Assembly: GCA_033807695.1 (NCBI GenBank)
Contig: CM066309.1
Span: forward strand, 992,001-1,056,000
Reading direction: 5' to 3'
Source: Daedaleopsis sinensis
Lineage: Eukaryota > Basidiomycota > Agaricomycetes > Polyporales > Polyporaceae
Length of the DNA: 64,000 bases
Shown here: positions 10,475 to 21,968 of the stretch, piece after piece
Layout: each line of letters begins with the position of its first letter
How positions within the stretch are numbered: position 1 is the stretch's first letter
Program-made: the position numbers and the translations under genes
Notes under the pieces: generated by a model
The model's input: only the letters and a program-made list of their open reading frames with translations
Database searches by the model: none
Told to the model about the DNA's origin: nothing

Positions 10475-12576
10475 TTACACGAACCTGATAGCTCCGCCCG
10501 AGAATTCCACTGACATCTCGCCTTCGTGGGGCGGGGATATATCGAAGGTGCATAGTATGGTGGTAACTAGTACGAACAGGAAGTTCTCCGCAAGGTATCG
10601 CCCAGGGCAGGCCCTGTAGTGTAATGATATCAGTATACGTTATCTGCTCTTTATTGTCTCCTCACCTGCGCGAAAACCCGAAACTGTATAACATGGGGTC
10701 TATCGGTGAGTCTCCGACTTCATTGCCCGTGTCCAGGAAGCGTTCAGGAGCGAACTCAAACGGGTTATATGGCCCACGCTTCTCATGTGCAATCGCCCTG
10801 AAACGCATTGGGATGCAGGTTGGGTTCAAGTCAGCCAGTTCCAATCCCGTGAACTTGGTAACTCCACTGACCATACATTCGGGAGAACTGTTGTACCCTT
10901 CGGTATGACATATCCGTCATACAAGTCGTCCTTCGCTGTGCAACGGGGAAGACCTATGTCGCACTGCATGAGCACAAGTACGAGAGATAAGTTTAAGTTA
11001 CTTACTGAGTGGTACCACTGGATGATATCGCATAGTCTCTTTGATGACAGCATTCACATAGGGTAGACGAGAGCGATCGTCGATGCTCGGAAGGCGATCT
11101 GTCCCAACGACCCGATCGATTTCTTCTTGTGCAAGTCGTAGCTTGTCGGTAGACGACGCCATCGCCATTATCAAGGTTAAAACAGTGCCATATATCTTGC
11201 AAGCAGTAAGCAGACTAGACAAAATCATAGTCAGACGCACTTACCGTCTCTCCTCCGGCTGCATGATCATTACACATTAAACGGGCGTCGGATCTTGATA
11301 TAAACTGCTACATACCTCCAAAGAGCGAGCCAGTGGACCATTTGATGTGATGCTTCAATACCTCGTCTGAACCTGCAACGGAAAGCAGATCACGGGTTAA
11401 GGAAGGCGGAGCCGTGCCGTGCTCCTGTTTCGCAAGCTTCAGCGGATGAGTATGTGAAAAGGCGGATGAAACTTACCATCTCTGCTTTCACATGCTCGAA
11501 CGGTTTTGAGACGAGTATGTCGACCATCTCCTTTCCTTTCCTCGCGATTCGCTGGAACGGAAGAAAAGAGGGAAGATATTTCACTTGCCAGTACCGTCCG
11601 TGTTAGTACAGTCACTCGGAACATCGCAGGTCGCTGCTTACTCCATGGGAACAGATCGCATAGAAATACGCCCGGTACTAGAACCTCGCTAGCCATCTGT
11701 AGTGTTGCTTCCGCATGAGTGATATACTAGATGGTGACGTTGATCAGCTAGCTGCTAGTATGTCGCGGACTGCAAAGAACAGCGCAGACCTCATTATCGG
11801 CTGTATCAGCAGACAGGCCATAAGTGACAGATAGAATGTGTCGTCCTGTAGCGCTAGTAGTAAACCGATTAAATTTGTCGCTCTCTAACTCCGAAAATTT
11901 ACCCACAGTCGAAGATAGTCAACAAAGTTTTGCGGGTCTTCTATCAGCTGTTGACACAGGTGCGCGGTCAAATCCTCTTGGACAGCATGATATTTCTTGA
12001 CTAGAAGGGGGCTCAATGCACTGTGTACCAGTTTACGCTGTACGCGGAGTTGCTCGTTATATGGTAGAAGAGGTATTCCCTACGGCGTGATATCGTTAGC
12101 AGACGTCATCTGAAGTGCTCAGTAATAATACATTTCCGAGGCCAATCAGCTCACAAGCTACCGTATACACTGGTCGGTCAGAATAGATGCGGCTTCTCTT
12201 CTCCAAGAGGTCGTTGATCGCTTTCATTGAGTTGAGGACTAGCAGGCGGGTGCCAAGTCCGTGGAAGAATACTAAATCTCCTAGATAGAGCGTAAGGATA
12301 GAGTTAGTGCCATGCAAGACAACACTCACCGTACTGCTCCTTATACTGAGTCAGAAGTGCCCATGGCTCCTTATAGGGAAACGATAAGATGTTGCCAGTA
12401 AATGCATTGGTCGGGGGACCTGGAGGGTATCGACGGCGAGTCCGATAGATGATCTGCCCATAGTAAGCAAGCCCAGCCAAGACCAGTGCCCCTAGAGTCA
12501 GAGATAGCGTGTAGGTCAACATGGAAGCGAAGATACGAGAATTTAATCCAATGGCAAAGACAGTCGCTGTGCTCAT
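10475..12576 (-). CDS. Cytochrome P450 monooxygenase
   Basis: Membrane-anchored ER haem monooxygenase. The N-terminus has one hydrophobic anchor followed by the proline-rich hinge RRRYPPGPP. Downstream exons give the oxygen-binding I-helix AAGGET, the K-helix ExxR in [10 protein letters not shown], the PERF-type FAPERF and the haem loop FGFSRRACPGR, where the cysteine ligand is intact across an intron. The frame ends [10 protein letters not shown] and a stop at 10475, so the protein is complete at about 500 residues. An alternative start at 12522 ([11 protein letters not shown]) would only shorten the lumenal end. The CYP family cannot be assigned by eye. Position and strand, between the reductase and UbiA genes, suggest a tailoring role in the same pathway; that is inference. 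Confidence 0.9.
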
Positions 12577-13899
12577 ATATGCTCCCGTATGTGAATAATC
12601 TATAACTTCTAGGCCATGATTTGTAATCGTGCGTAACTACGAAGACACAGTACGGTGCGATCTATGGAGCATACCTTGACGGTCGACGTCGGACTTGTGA
12701 TAAGGTTTGATAGTATGTAGTGGGCGGGACACTTGTCGAGGAACTCATGCGGTGTGTGATCTATCAGAAACGCTGACTTTCGAAGTGTATATTTATTCAG
12801 GAGGTGATTGCAGCCGTTCTCCGAAAGTCGCCCACCTTCGCAGCCTCTACCTCCGCCGAGCGCAGAAGTGAGTTACGGAGAAGCTCGCGAAGGACTGGCG
12901 GCTACACTCGAACACGCCTCCTTCTTGAGCGACGTCTGGCTCGGCATCACGCGCAGCCTGATGGGCGGCGCAGACGCAAGCAGGAGGTCCCCGCGCCTGG
13001 GCATGGGCCGATGGTCCAGGAGCTCTTCGGAGGCGAGGACTCAGTCGAGGACGTGCGGCGAGCCCGCGTGCGCGTGGGGAACCCGCGGACGGCAAGGGCA
13101 CGAGCGACGTGATGTCTGCCGCCGCGTCAGGGAGACAGGACGTGCACTTGCTCATGGATGGAGAGAGGATGCGCACGGTCGAGCCGGAGCGCGTGTGGCA
13201 TGCGGCGGGCGGGGGACCGGGCGGGGGCGTGGGCGTGGGCAGGCGAGCACCGAGAGCTTGGGCGGGCCCGGCTTCTGTGGCTAGCTGTCGTCAGGCTCAC
13301 CTGCCCCCCCGCCGCCGCCGCCGTCTTTGTGGAAAGAGGTAGGTCTGGTGCAGACATGCTGGTTGAGAGCAGCGCGTCTTCTGGGTGGCCTGCGTGCCGA
13401 ACGTGCCGCCACCGTCCTTCCGCACACTGTCCGGCTGGCTGCGGACGGAGCGCGAGCGGCCGCGGCAATTTGCATCGTGGTCTGATAGAATGGGGGAGGG
13501 ATAGAAGAGGGAAAGGTCAGATGACGGTTGCGGGTTGGGAGCGTCGCCCTTTCGAGCAATGTCCGTCCTTATACTTGCATTTGGACGTGAGGTCGCTGAT
13601 ACTGGTAGGCGAGCACAATGGAGGTTCACCGTCAGGTCGAGCCAGTAGGTGCTCGCCACGAGGCGCGAGCTAGCCGACTCTTTTCGGGAGATAGTCCCCA
13701 TTGCAGGAGGAATCTTCTTTGTCGTTCACGCACGCGTGAGCAAGTATGTACCGCGAGCGGGCGGGTGTAGGGGTCGAGGCCGAGGCCGAGGGTGACGAGC
13801 ACGACGGAGAGCACTACGGCGCACGTCTTCATCTGCACGTGCGAGGGGTGGGGGAGGAAAGTGGGTCAGCACGCGGGGCTTCGCTCGGGGGCAAGGCAG

Positions 13900-15080
13900 A
13901 GTGTATGCGCACACGGTAGACACGTGCGAGGGTTTGACGGACGCGAGAAGCCCGGGCGAGGGACGACAGGTGGGAGTACAGAAGGGAGATGGGTAGAACG
14001 CGCGCGCGAGAGAGAGAGAGGGAGAGGGCACGTCGCGCACGGGAGGGCACGTCGCGCACGGGAGGGCACGTCGCGCACGGGAGAAAAGGGACTGACCTTG
14101 CTGCAGAACGTGACTGGCGGATGATGCGCTCGAAGAGGGAGCTGTTACCTATGCGCGTCACGTTATTCAGCGGGGCGGCGGTGCCGGGAGGGAGAGGGAG
14201 CGGTGGACGGCGAGGGCGGTCGCGAGCAGCGCGAGGACGTCGAGGAGCGGGAGAGGAGCGGCGGTCGCGGACTAGCGCCGAGCAAACAAACGTGACCAAA
14301 CACGGTCAATTTGACGAAAGAAATGCTGCACGCTCATAGCTAGCGCTGCGCTCATCATCGATCATCACTACATCATGTTCTGCCATTCCGTGCCGGCGAG
14401 AGCTTTATTGACGGAATATCCTCTGTGATACTTTTATTCTTTTCTGAACGCAGACTCTCACAAAGGCGCGAGAGACTAACGCGGCAGATATTAATGTAAG
14501 CTACGGCCCGAGAATAAACGAACTAACCACTTGTACTACCAGTGCGGCGCGCCCTGCGCAGCTACTAAGCAACAACCCCCGCGGGTACTTGGCACTACAC
14601 TCAGTCCCACTCCTCAGGCCTCAGGCCTACGCCTCATCTACGGCATACGCAACACGGAGCTCGACGTGGCGCTGGAGGCCCACGAACTGGATCGTCGTCG
14701 GGCAGCGTCGCCAGTGGCACCGGATCCGCCTCTGGTACCTGTCCAAGTACGGATACGAGCCACTCGTGCTCGCCGTCCTCGACTTCGCCCTGCACTTGCC
14801 GTTGTTCGAACACGGTATGTCGTTCTCCAGCCCGTGTGCGTCGTCGCCGATCTCATCTCCGCGGTGCGGAGCGCGGACAGGATCGACATCCATACGCTCC
14901 TCCTCCTCCCTCTCCTCGCCCTCGGCCTGGGAGTCTCCGAGAGGGCTATGGACCAGCTCGACGTGCATCCACAGCTCTTCCGCACTCGCGATCCGCTGCT
15001 TGCACCTGCCCCACAGGCACACGCTCGCGACATGAGCGGTTCCGCGACCTCAGCTCCCTTCTATTCCGGCGCACGGCGCC
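13900..15080. repeat. Left arm of a degenerate ~1.2 kb inverted repeat
   Basis: Several stretches here match the reverse complement of 20.69-21.86 kb in the same order. Examples are ACGAACTAAC at about 14.52 kb, TCAGTCCCACTCCT at about 14.60 kb, GATCGTCGTCGGGCAGCG at about 14.69 kb, CGAGAGCTTTATTGACGG at about 14.40 kb and ACGTTCTGCAGCAAGGTCAG near 14.09-14.11 kb (read on the minus strand). Overall identity is moderate with indels, so the duplication is old. Arm limits are approximate. Confidence 0.7.
14022..14078. repeat. 19-bp tandem repeat, three copies
   Basis: The unit GGGAGGGCACGTCGCGCAC occurs three times head to tail (the first copy has one mismatch), directly after a short GA-rich run. 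It lies inside the left inverted-repeat arm but has no counterpart in the right arm, so it arose after the duplication. Confidence 0.85.
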
Positions 15081-15694
15081 CAAATTTCGCGCTCGCGTCA
15101 TGGGGTAGGGCAACCCTCCTCCCGATTGACACGACGCTGCGGCTTGGCGTGTTGGCCTTGACGCAGAAGGGACGGCGAACAAACCGCGAGACCCGGAAGA
15201 GGAAACGGTGTAGTAAGATGAAGTAGAAGAAGATTCGGTGGGCGATGATGGCGACCGCGACATGGATGCATATTGGCCCGGGGAAGAATACCGAGACTCG
15301 TCGTCGGATGAGTCGGACGCGTATGAGATGAGGCTAGGAGACGCTGTGAGTCATTCCCTATTCATGAAGTTGACGAACCTGTCGCTGAGCCGCACATCCT
15401 TGAAGTGCAGATACCGACTGCGTTGGCTGTAGAATCACCTCCAGGTACGCTATTTGCTCTTGAGCGGGAGTAGCTGGGGCGGTCTTGCTCATCGGCTTGC
15501 CCACCATCCTCCGAGTTCTGCGTTGTCGCCGTCGCCGTCGCGCCCAGAGCGGCAAGCAGTCACACGATCGGGATCGTCTTCTTCATAGAAGCACCTCCCT
15601 GCAATGGGTGCAGTAGCCTTCCAGCGCTCGATGACAGTTCTATAATGACGAGGGTTGGGAATTCTAATATCTATGCACATGGGCTGAATGTCTA

Positions 15695-16731
15695 TCATGC
15701 GTTCGAAGACAATCCATCAAACCGACTGTATATGAATGGGAGTATATGTATAATAGTCAACCAAACCTGTAAGGCGAGATGGGTGAGCATACGAAATGAT
15801 CCGGCTCGTGCTGACACTTACATTGTATTTCCTGTAGGCCATGTGGTCGTGTCTCGCAGACTTCGCGTTGAGGAGAAACTCAAGGCCGATGTAGAGCCCA
15901 AGTGCAACTACCATGAATGAAGTGCCGATACTGATGCTCCAAAATCGACAGAAAAGCAAAGACCATACGGGAAGAAGCACTGCGACCGATACGCGGCTCG
16001 CGGTGGGGTAAACGGAGGGAAGAGTCAACCGTCCAGTGGCACGGTCGCCGTCGACGTCTTGAAAGTCTTGAACATGGATTGTGGTGAGTATAATGAGGGC
16101 GTTAAACGTCTGAGCATAGAGGGAGGTCTTTCGCATGCCCACGATCGAGTCTTGGAAAGCAGGAAGTAAGTTTGAGTTACTCCGACAGTCCGTATAGTCA
16201 AGCTCACTCACCACACAGCACTCGACTAGCACCAGCGTTGAAACAGGCATACCCGACAGCGTTGCACAGGTTCTTTGAGAACCAGAATCCATCGAGTGCG
16301 AGCTCGTGATAGAGTATGTTCACTATGCATAGCACTCCTCCCGCCACCGGCACCCGCAAGATGAATGATGCTGCAAGACATGTAGGGAGGAGAGCCCAGC
16401 GCAGTACACGAGCCGAGATAGGTGTGATTCGCTTCGAAGGGATCGGCCTCCAGGGCTTGTTGACTACGTCTTCGTCGGGTCGAAGGCTTTGGTTGGCGAC
16501 ATCGACTTGTAGAAGATGTAGCCAGACCCATATGACTCGTGCGGTGAGGGCGTAAGTGGTATCAGGAGGTGCCGCCATGGTACCGAAAACCGTCTTAAAA
16601 ACAATCTCAGGCTATCTGTATGTTCGTGACAAGTAGTGCATGAGACTCACACATGGTATCAGGATGGTCTTGAGGTCGGATCTAGTGAAGAGGTACAAGG
16701 TGTACAACGGTTTGCGAACGGATGTTAGCAT
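15695..16731 (-). CDS. UbiA-family prenyltransferase or UbiA-type terpene cyclase
   Basis: Polytopic membrane enzyme acting on a prenyl diphosphate. Four exons (16731-16651, 16593-16212, 16150-15822, 15766-15695) sum exactly to 287 residues; the start MLTSVRKPLYTLYLFTRSD is the first ATG that fits the family N-terminus. The first aspartate-rich motif lies in NQSLRPDEDVVNKPWRPIPS and the second in DFQDVDGDRATGRLTLP, both needed for Mg-diphosphate binding. The NQ..ED..NKPWRP pattern recalls UbiA-type fungal enzymes, including the membrane terpene cyclase of fumagillin biosynthesis, as well as aromatic prenyltransferases; sequence alone does not decide between them. Several hydrophobic helices separate the motifs. 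It shares strand with the P450 and reductase genes and lies within the large inverted repeat, which makes it part of the candidate metabolite locus. Confidence 0.88.
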
Positions 16732-17149
16732 CTTTGGGACCCGGGATGGGTAAGGGATACTGAAGAGTGGGCAGATGATGGGGAGAGTAGCCGGTCGCAA
16801 TGCTGGAGAGCAGGAAGTTGCTCAATGGTTATAAGTTACAGGGTAGTATGCAGTGCAGCATTCGACCAATATTTTGGCTGAAGAAATTGTGTACGTAGTA
16901 TTGTTACTTTTGGAAGAGAAGTATTAAGCCATCATAGCCTTAGACACAAGCCAGAAATATGTATTGTCTCATCGGGCAGGAGTACATCCCCTGATAAATC
17001 TAGAGGTACATATTACTGCTGACCTGCCGGTCTCTGATAACCATAGGTCGCTCACTCATACCGCGAACCTTGTGTGACAGGTTGACCGAAGTTGAGCACG
17101 ATGAAGTTCTGTCAGAGGAACGCCCCTTTCGGCCCCCGTGAGGTATCGG

Positions 17150-17370
17150 TGATTGTTGAACCTATGAAGTAGTAGTGAGCACATGTATAGACAGACGCTG
17201 CGGTGTAGCTCTCATGCCACAGTCCATCAGTGAGTAGTCGCTGTGTGATTGCTGAATCTATGAAGTGGTGAGCGCAATGATATATTTAGACGCTGCGGCG
17301 TAGCTCTAGCCTCTCATGTCACTGGTAGGAGCTACCAGTGACACTGCCGCACGGCCCATCAGTGAGTGGT
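17150..17370. repeat. Imperfect direct repeat, two units of ~95-125 bp
   Basis: Both units share, in order, GTGATTG.TGAA.CTATGAAGT, AGACGCTGCGG.GTAGCTCT and CCATCAGTGAGT.GTCGC. The second unit is longer because it carries the hairpin at 17318-17342. The repeat lies midway between two divergent genes, so a regulatory role is possible but unproven. Confidence 0.75.
17318..17342. repeat. Perfect 11-bp hairpin
   Basis: GTCACTGGTAG and CTACCAGTGAC are exact reverse complements separated by GAG. This could be an operator-like palindrome, or the trace of a small insertion in the second direct-repeat unit. Confidence 0.7.
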
Positions 17371-18030
17371 CGCAGCGAGAGTAATAGGGTGGCAGGGTGA
17401 CTCAACATCATCATTTTGGTCTGAATTTCAAAAGTTCAAGCTCAAGCTCGGCAAGCGTCATATGTCATATCTGACTTCTACTATTGGGCGGTAATCGTCG
17501 GAAGTTCTGCATAGGCACTGTGCATACTTGATCATGAGTCGGTGATAGGGGACTCCGAGTCGGAGCTCTACGAACCAGCGCAACATGTCAGAACCTACGG
17601 CGCTCCGGAACATAGACTTATCCGACATCGGACTCGGAAAGCGAACTCGGAGAAGCGAGCGCGTCGTTCTATCCAGGTCCAGTGGCATGTGGAAGGCCAC
17701 AGAACCATAATGTTCTGCGGCACATGACCATGCTACCATCAGACAATCGCAGTATTCTCTGTCATAGTATTGGCATGAGCTTGTGGTGCTGTGCCGCGGT
17801 GATGCCAGGCCCCACAGTAAGGTTGGCATCTATAGCGTAGATGCACTGATTTCTGCACAGACCTAGTGACTCGCTTCATCAAGTGTCTGATGACGTTCCT
17901 TGTCATTTCTAACAGCCGTACTACGCCGTCCGCTGTACACATATATAACGTGTGAGCAGGTATCATGATAGCTACCCGGGGCCACGTTTCACATCTCCGC
18001 TACCTTCAAGATCAATTGTCGTGCCGTAAC

Positions 18031-20100
18031 ATGGCTGGCAATCTTTCGAGTGTCGACCTTCGGCCCACACTTGGAGTCGGATATCTCGGTGTTGCTATAT
18101 GCTCAATGTGGGTCACTTCTTAACAATCCTCAATTAGACAAGTATCTCATACAGTACCACTTGCATTTCGACTACAGCATCTATGGCATTGCCTGTCTTC
18201 AGGGTTTTCAGTATTACGTGTCCCCAAGAGCCAAGACAGACAAAACATGGATACACGTTCTAGTAAGTCCCAGTTCTTCTCAACGCGCCGATGTAGGCTA
18301 ACCAGATGTATACGTACTAGGTCGGGACATTATGGTAACTTTTACCTCTCTTTATAGAGGAGTTCGGACTGTTATAACTTTTCGCAATAGCGTTCTAGGC
18401 ACCCTCCGTCAAGCACTTATGATGTACACTTTCTACTACTACTTGATTCTCCACAATTCCGATCTGGTTCAGACGCTGCTGGAGAATATGTGGTAAGTCA
18501 TTCAAGCGGAAAGAGCATATAAACCAGTACTGATTACAATTAGGGGGATTGGTGTGAGTCGCTCAAATAAGTAATTCTCAATCGGGTTTATTTGCTGATG
18601 CCATTGACACACAAGGCATTGGTGGTTTTGATGGTGAGAGTTACATGTTCGCTCAATTGACAGAATAATACTACATAGTACTGACCTGATGTACAGGCAA
18701 CGATAACATTTATTGCTGACTGGTAAGCGGTCATCATCTATACCAGACGCAACATTTCTTCACTCGAACCTCCAGCTTCCTCATAACGCGCATATGGCAC
18801 AGTATGTCACGATTTCTCTTCTCTTATAGCGAGCAATATCCTAAACTTGGAGCAGTGAGCACACACAATGTTGTCGTTTGTGCGTTGTGTGTACGTACTT
18901 CAAGCACTCATATCTGCGTATCCCCATCTTACGCTTTTGGTTCAACAAGACTATTCTGGCATTCAGTCATTTCGGTAGGCACTCAGTCACTATGTCGAGT
19001 TTCACGAGCTAAACAGTATGGTTCTAGTCCTTGCAACTAGTACGTTCGACATCGTGTGCACGAGAGTTGAAATCTGCTAAGATATTTTCCGCTTCTATAA
19101 GCGTATGCCTCCCTCCAGTGCGTAGAACAGACTTAATGAATATTGAAGCATAAACACTTATGTGGTACTAGGTTATCACGTCCTCGTGAAAGTGTTGTCG
19201 ACCTTGAAGCCTGGCTCGAGGTATGTGATGCATATCTCGATACTCTATACTTCACAACACATCTTTACTTCATATTACCTCACAGCCTCTCGGTGTTGGG
19301 AGTGCTGCCGTTGGAGCCATTACCGATGTTCTCATCATGGCTGTGCTCTCATTTCATCTGCTACGAAGGCGCAGTGGTGTGCATGGGTATGTGTCCCTTA
19401 AACTTGGTTTCACACGGGCACCACGATTGAATGACCATGGTGGTACATCAGCACAGATGATATGGTCGCAACATTGGTTTCCTATACCATTATCACTGGA
19501 GCACTTTGTGCGTGAGTACTGCAAAAATATCACCTGTAGCCATGATCTTTCAGCTCATTTGGCAATAGATGTTTCTCTGTAGCTTCGTTTGTGACGGTGA
19601 GTGTAGGATATGTCTATATATTCTCGCACGCTCGCTCACATGCACACACAGTACCTTGTCATGCCGAATGCCTTTTACAACTTGATTTTCAGTGTGATTG
19701 GAGCAGAGCGTAAGCACTGACCACTACTATTGTCTCGCATCCTTATCGGACTCTTTTCTCTGACCAAATCGTTCGACAGTTTACATCAATGTACTGCTCA
19801 CATCGTATGTCTCTGGCCATGTTCTTGTGTGTGTGTACACTAATATACTTAAATTCCTGTAGCCTCAATTCCCGTGAGAGGATCCGCAATGGCTTGCAAC
19901 CTGCAATTCGCGCTCCCTCAGAGTCGATACATTTATCGGACATAGCCTTCCAGAGAGACAGTAGGACGCATGCTGCAGCTGACACCTCTTCTACTGTATG
20001 GAAATTGACCTCGTACTCCGTGATAATTGCTGATCCACTATCTATGCAGCATCTCAAGCAAGCCTATCTCGCAGAGCCGCACGACAGTCCTGAGGTTTAA
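18031..20100 (+). CDS. DUF6534-domain multi-pass membrane protein
   Basis: Agaricomycete-specific membrane protein of unknown function. Exon 1 gives MAGNLSSVDLRPTLGVGYLG; exon 2 the helix-2 signature IIYGIACLQGFQYY. Then come a 14-nt exon (18321-18334), an exon reading VLGTLRQALMMYTFYYYLIL, a 10-nt exon (18544-18553), an 18-nt exon (18616-18633), ATITFIADC, and a later exon with SAAVGAITDVLIMAVLSFHL. The DUF6534 core follows as TDDMVATLVSYTIITGAL, a further 14-nt exon, YLVMPNAFYNLIFSVIGAE and the typical YINVLLTSLNSRERIR. A hydrophilic cytoplasmic tail ends at 20100. The segment between about 18.85 and 19.26 kb is not resolved. All joins I could check keep frame, so I call the gene intact. 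It is adjacent to the UbiA gene, but no functional link is known. Confidence 0.85.
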
Positions 20101-20234
20101 TATATACATGATCTTGGTTTGGAGTCGACATCAGGTCCTTGCCAACTACGAGTCATTATGGGTTCCGACGCTGGTAGGAGGCAGAGAGGAACGGTAACGC
20201 ACCTATCAAGAGTTACCTACGACTCTGTCTAGTA

Positions 20235-20600
20235 CTAGAATGTGTATGGGGTCGGGAGCAAGAATCGAGAGGTGTTTCAAGACGAACAATAATCGCACAT
20301 CCCAGTCAGAAGAATGCAACTGTCCCTTCTACCCATGCCAACTTCCCCTACTACGCGGCGCGCGGACTCGATGCCGTGTCACAGATACCCGCCTTCGCAT
20401 CGTAAGCTCTTCTCGCGCCTCACGCCTCCTCAGCTGCGTCCCAGCTATGACCCTGCTGAAATACTACCGTCACAAAGAATGTGCCAGCGGCTCGGGCTAG
20501 ACCACCAAGTCGTCCAGCAGAAATGCGTGGCCAGCCACTTCACCGGAGTGAGCCCGTCAGAGTCGTCCATGGAGCGCACGGGCACGATCAAGTACGGGTA
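20235..20600 (-). pseudogene. 3' relic of a DUF6533 gene
   Basis: The minus strand at about 20.48-20.60 kb reads SGEVAGHAFLLDDL and then, past a stop, PEPLAHSL. This matches the tail of the intact DUF6533 gene downstream (GEVADEGIPLDDL and EPLAQAV). The flanking DNA at 20235-20350 also matches sequence 3' of that gene at 22.32-22.56 kb. The helices are absent and the frame is closed by stops. It is a fragment of a local duplication. Confidence 0.7.
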
Positions 20601-20689
20601 GCTGGCCATGTACATTGACGCAGTACGATCTGTACGTATGTCCGTACCTCGGCCTCGGCCGGCCTCAAACTAATTCTCATACTCAGACT

Positions 20690-21855
20690 TGGACATTACA
20701 TACCTCTGTACAGCTCGCCTCGGAGCCAAGCTAAGTACGTCCGCCCATGCGCTTGCAGGAGCAGGAGCGGTTCATCCCCGGTCGCAGGTGGTGCCGTTCC
20801 ATCCGTGCGGACGCGAAGCGATTCTGGTAGCAGATGTCGATGCCCGCGCTGTTCGTCGGCCACTGCCAGCTGTATAGATAGCGCAGGCAATCCAGAGGAC
20901 ACGCCCGCGCGTTTTCTACCGTTCCCTGAGGGAAGCGTCGTGGGCTCGGGGCTTGGGATAAGTACCCGGAGAGGCGGACTCTCCGGTGCCAGTGGCGGCG
21001 CTGCCCGACGACGATCTAGTTCGCGGGCCTCCGGCGCCACGTCCAGTCGAAGCACTCCGGCATATGCAACACGGCGTGTACGAAAGGCTGCGGGTACTTG
21101 ACGAAAAGGCCGGGTATGATGCCGCGGCACGCGCTGAAGCGGAGGCGGCGGGAGGCGAGTGAGGCCTAAGGAGTGGGACTGAGGATAGAACCAAGTACTC
21201 GTGGGGGCTGTAGCTCAGCTGTGCTGTGCGCGCTGGTAGTAGGAGTAGTTAGTTCGTTTCTTCTCGCGATGGGGCCCTCGTAGTAGATTAGACTTGACTC
21301 TAAGACTATCTGCACGCGTTGGTCTAGGCTGGCGCATGCTTTCGGGGTCTGAAATCATTGAATCTCACCGGTGGCCCTCCTGAGTTTAAAGATACGTAGT
21401 AGGACGTGAGAGTACACCTGAAGATAAGCCGTCAGTAAAGCTCTCGCCCGCACAGGCAGGTAGGTGCCAAGAACGTCCTGAACGCTGGTTTTCTCGTCGA
21501 TTTGACTGTGTTTGGTCAAACAGGCGTTTGTGTGTTCAGTCGCGGCCCGTTCCGCCCGGGAGGCGGTAGGCCGCGGTGCTCGACGACGCGCTCCTCCTCC
21601 CGCCCTCCACAGAGTCCTCGCGCTCCTCGTGAGTCGCGACCGCCCTCGCCGTCTACCACTCGATTTCGCTCCCGGCCCCGCGGCGCTCACCGAAAAACGC
21701 GACGCGGATAGACAACCGAGCCCGCCGTCCACCATGACGTCACATTCTGCAGCAAGGTCAGTCCCCTCGAGCGACGTCGCCTTGACAGCAGTACTCGACG
21801 ATGTACCAAACCTCGTTTCCAATCGACATTACCAAGATATACGCCGCAGCTAGCT
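20690..21855. repeat. Right arm of the degenerate inverted repeat
   Basis: Reverse-complement counterpart of 13.9-15.1 kb, with shared blocks as listed for the left arm. The hydrophobic piece VATALAVYHSISLPAP (plus strand, about 21.63 kb) corresponds to LATALAVHRSLSLPAP on the minus strand near 14.2 kb; both are followed by a similar NxTRI segment and the same splice-like GTCAG. Stops and frameshifts break both copies. Confidence 0.7.
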
Positions 21856-21968
21856 CGTCGTCGGTTGCGGGCTCCATAACGTCAACCTAGTACACGCCGC
21901 TCCGCGAACCTAGCATTTAAATAGGCCATTCATCACCGGATCGCCTTTGAGTCGAGTGTCGCGCGGCG

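Larger units (their letters stand above)
12577..15694. other. Gene-poor, GC-rich block with decayed coding fragments
   Basis: About 3.1 kb without a gene model I can support. The first 300 bases should hold the P450 promoter. Beyond that are long GC-rich open frames on both strands (12.8-14.3 kb) that look like compositional artefacts, a hydrophobic minus-strand exon-like piece near 13.74-13.83 kb (KTCAVVLSVVLVTLGLGLDP), and the left arm of a large inverted repeat. A plus-strand fragment near 14.66-14.82 kb reads RLWYLSKYGYEPLVLAVLDF and then meets a GTATGT donor. Its family is unknown to me. Confidence 0.4.
16732..18030. other. Divergent intergenic region between UbiA and DUF6534 genes
   Basis: About 1.3 kb that must carry both promoters. 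It contains an imperfect direct repeat and a perfect hairpin (listed separately). The short open frames near 17.5-17.9 kb resemble nothing I know. Confidence 0.45.

Noticed and set aside
10338..10553. Longer C-terminus for the P450 through the 71-residue frame here
   Set aside because: After the haem exon the correct frame reaches a stop at 10475 just past [10 protein letters not shown], a normal P450 ending. The 10338 frame is a different phase.
12804..14339. Several long GC-rich open frames on both strands
   Set aside because: Composition is Arg/Gly/Ala/Pro-rich with no recognisable domain. The stretch overlaps a decayed repeat arm, so I describe it as relic DNA.
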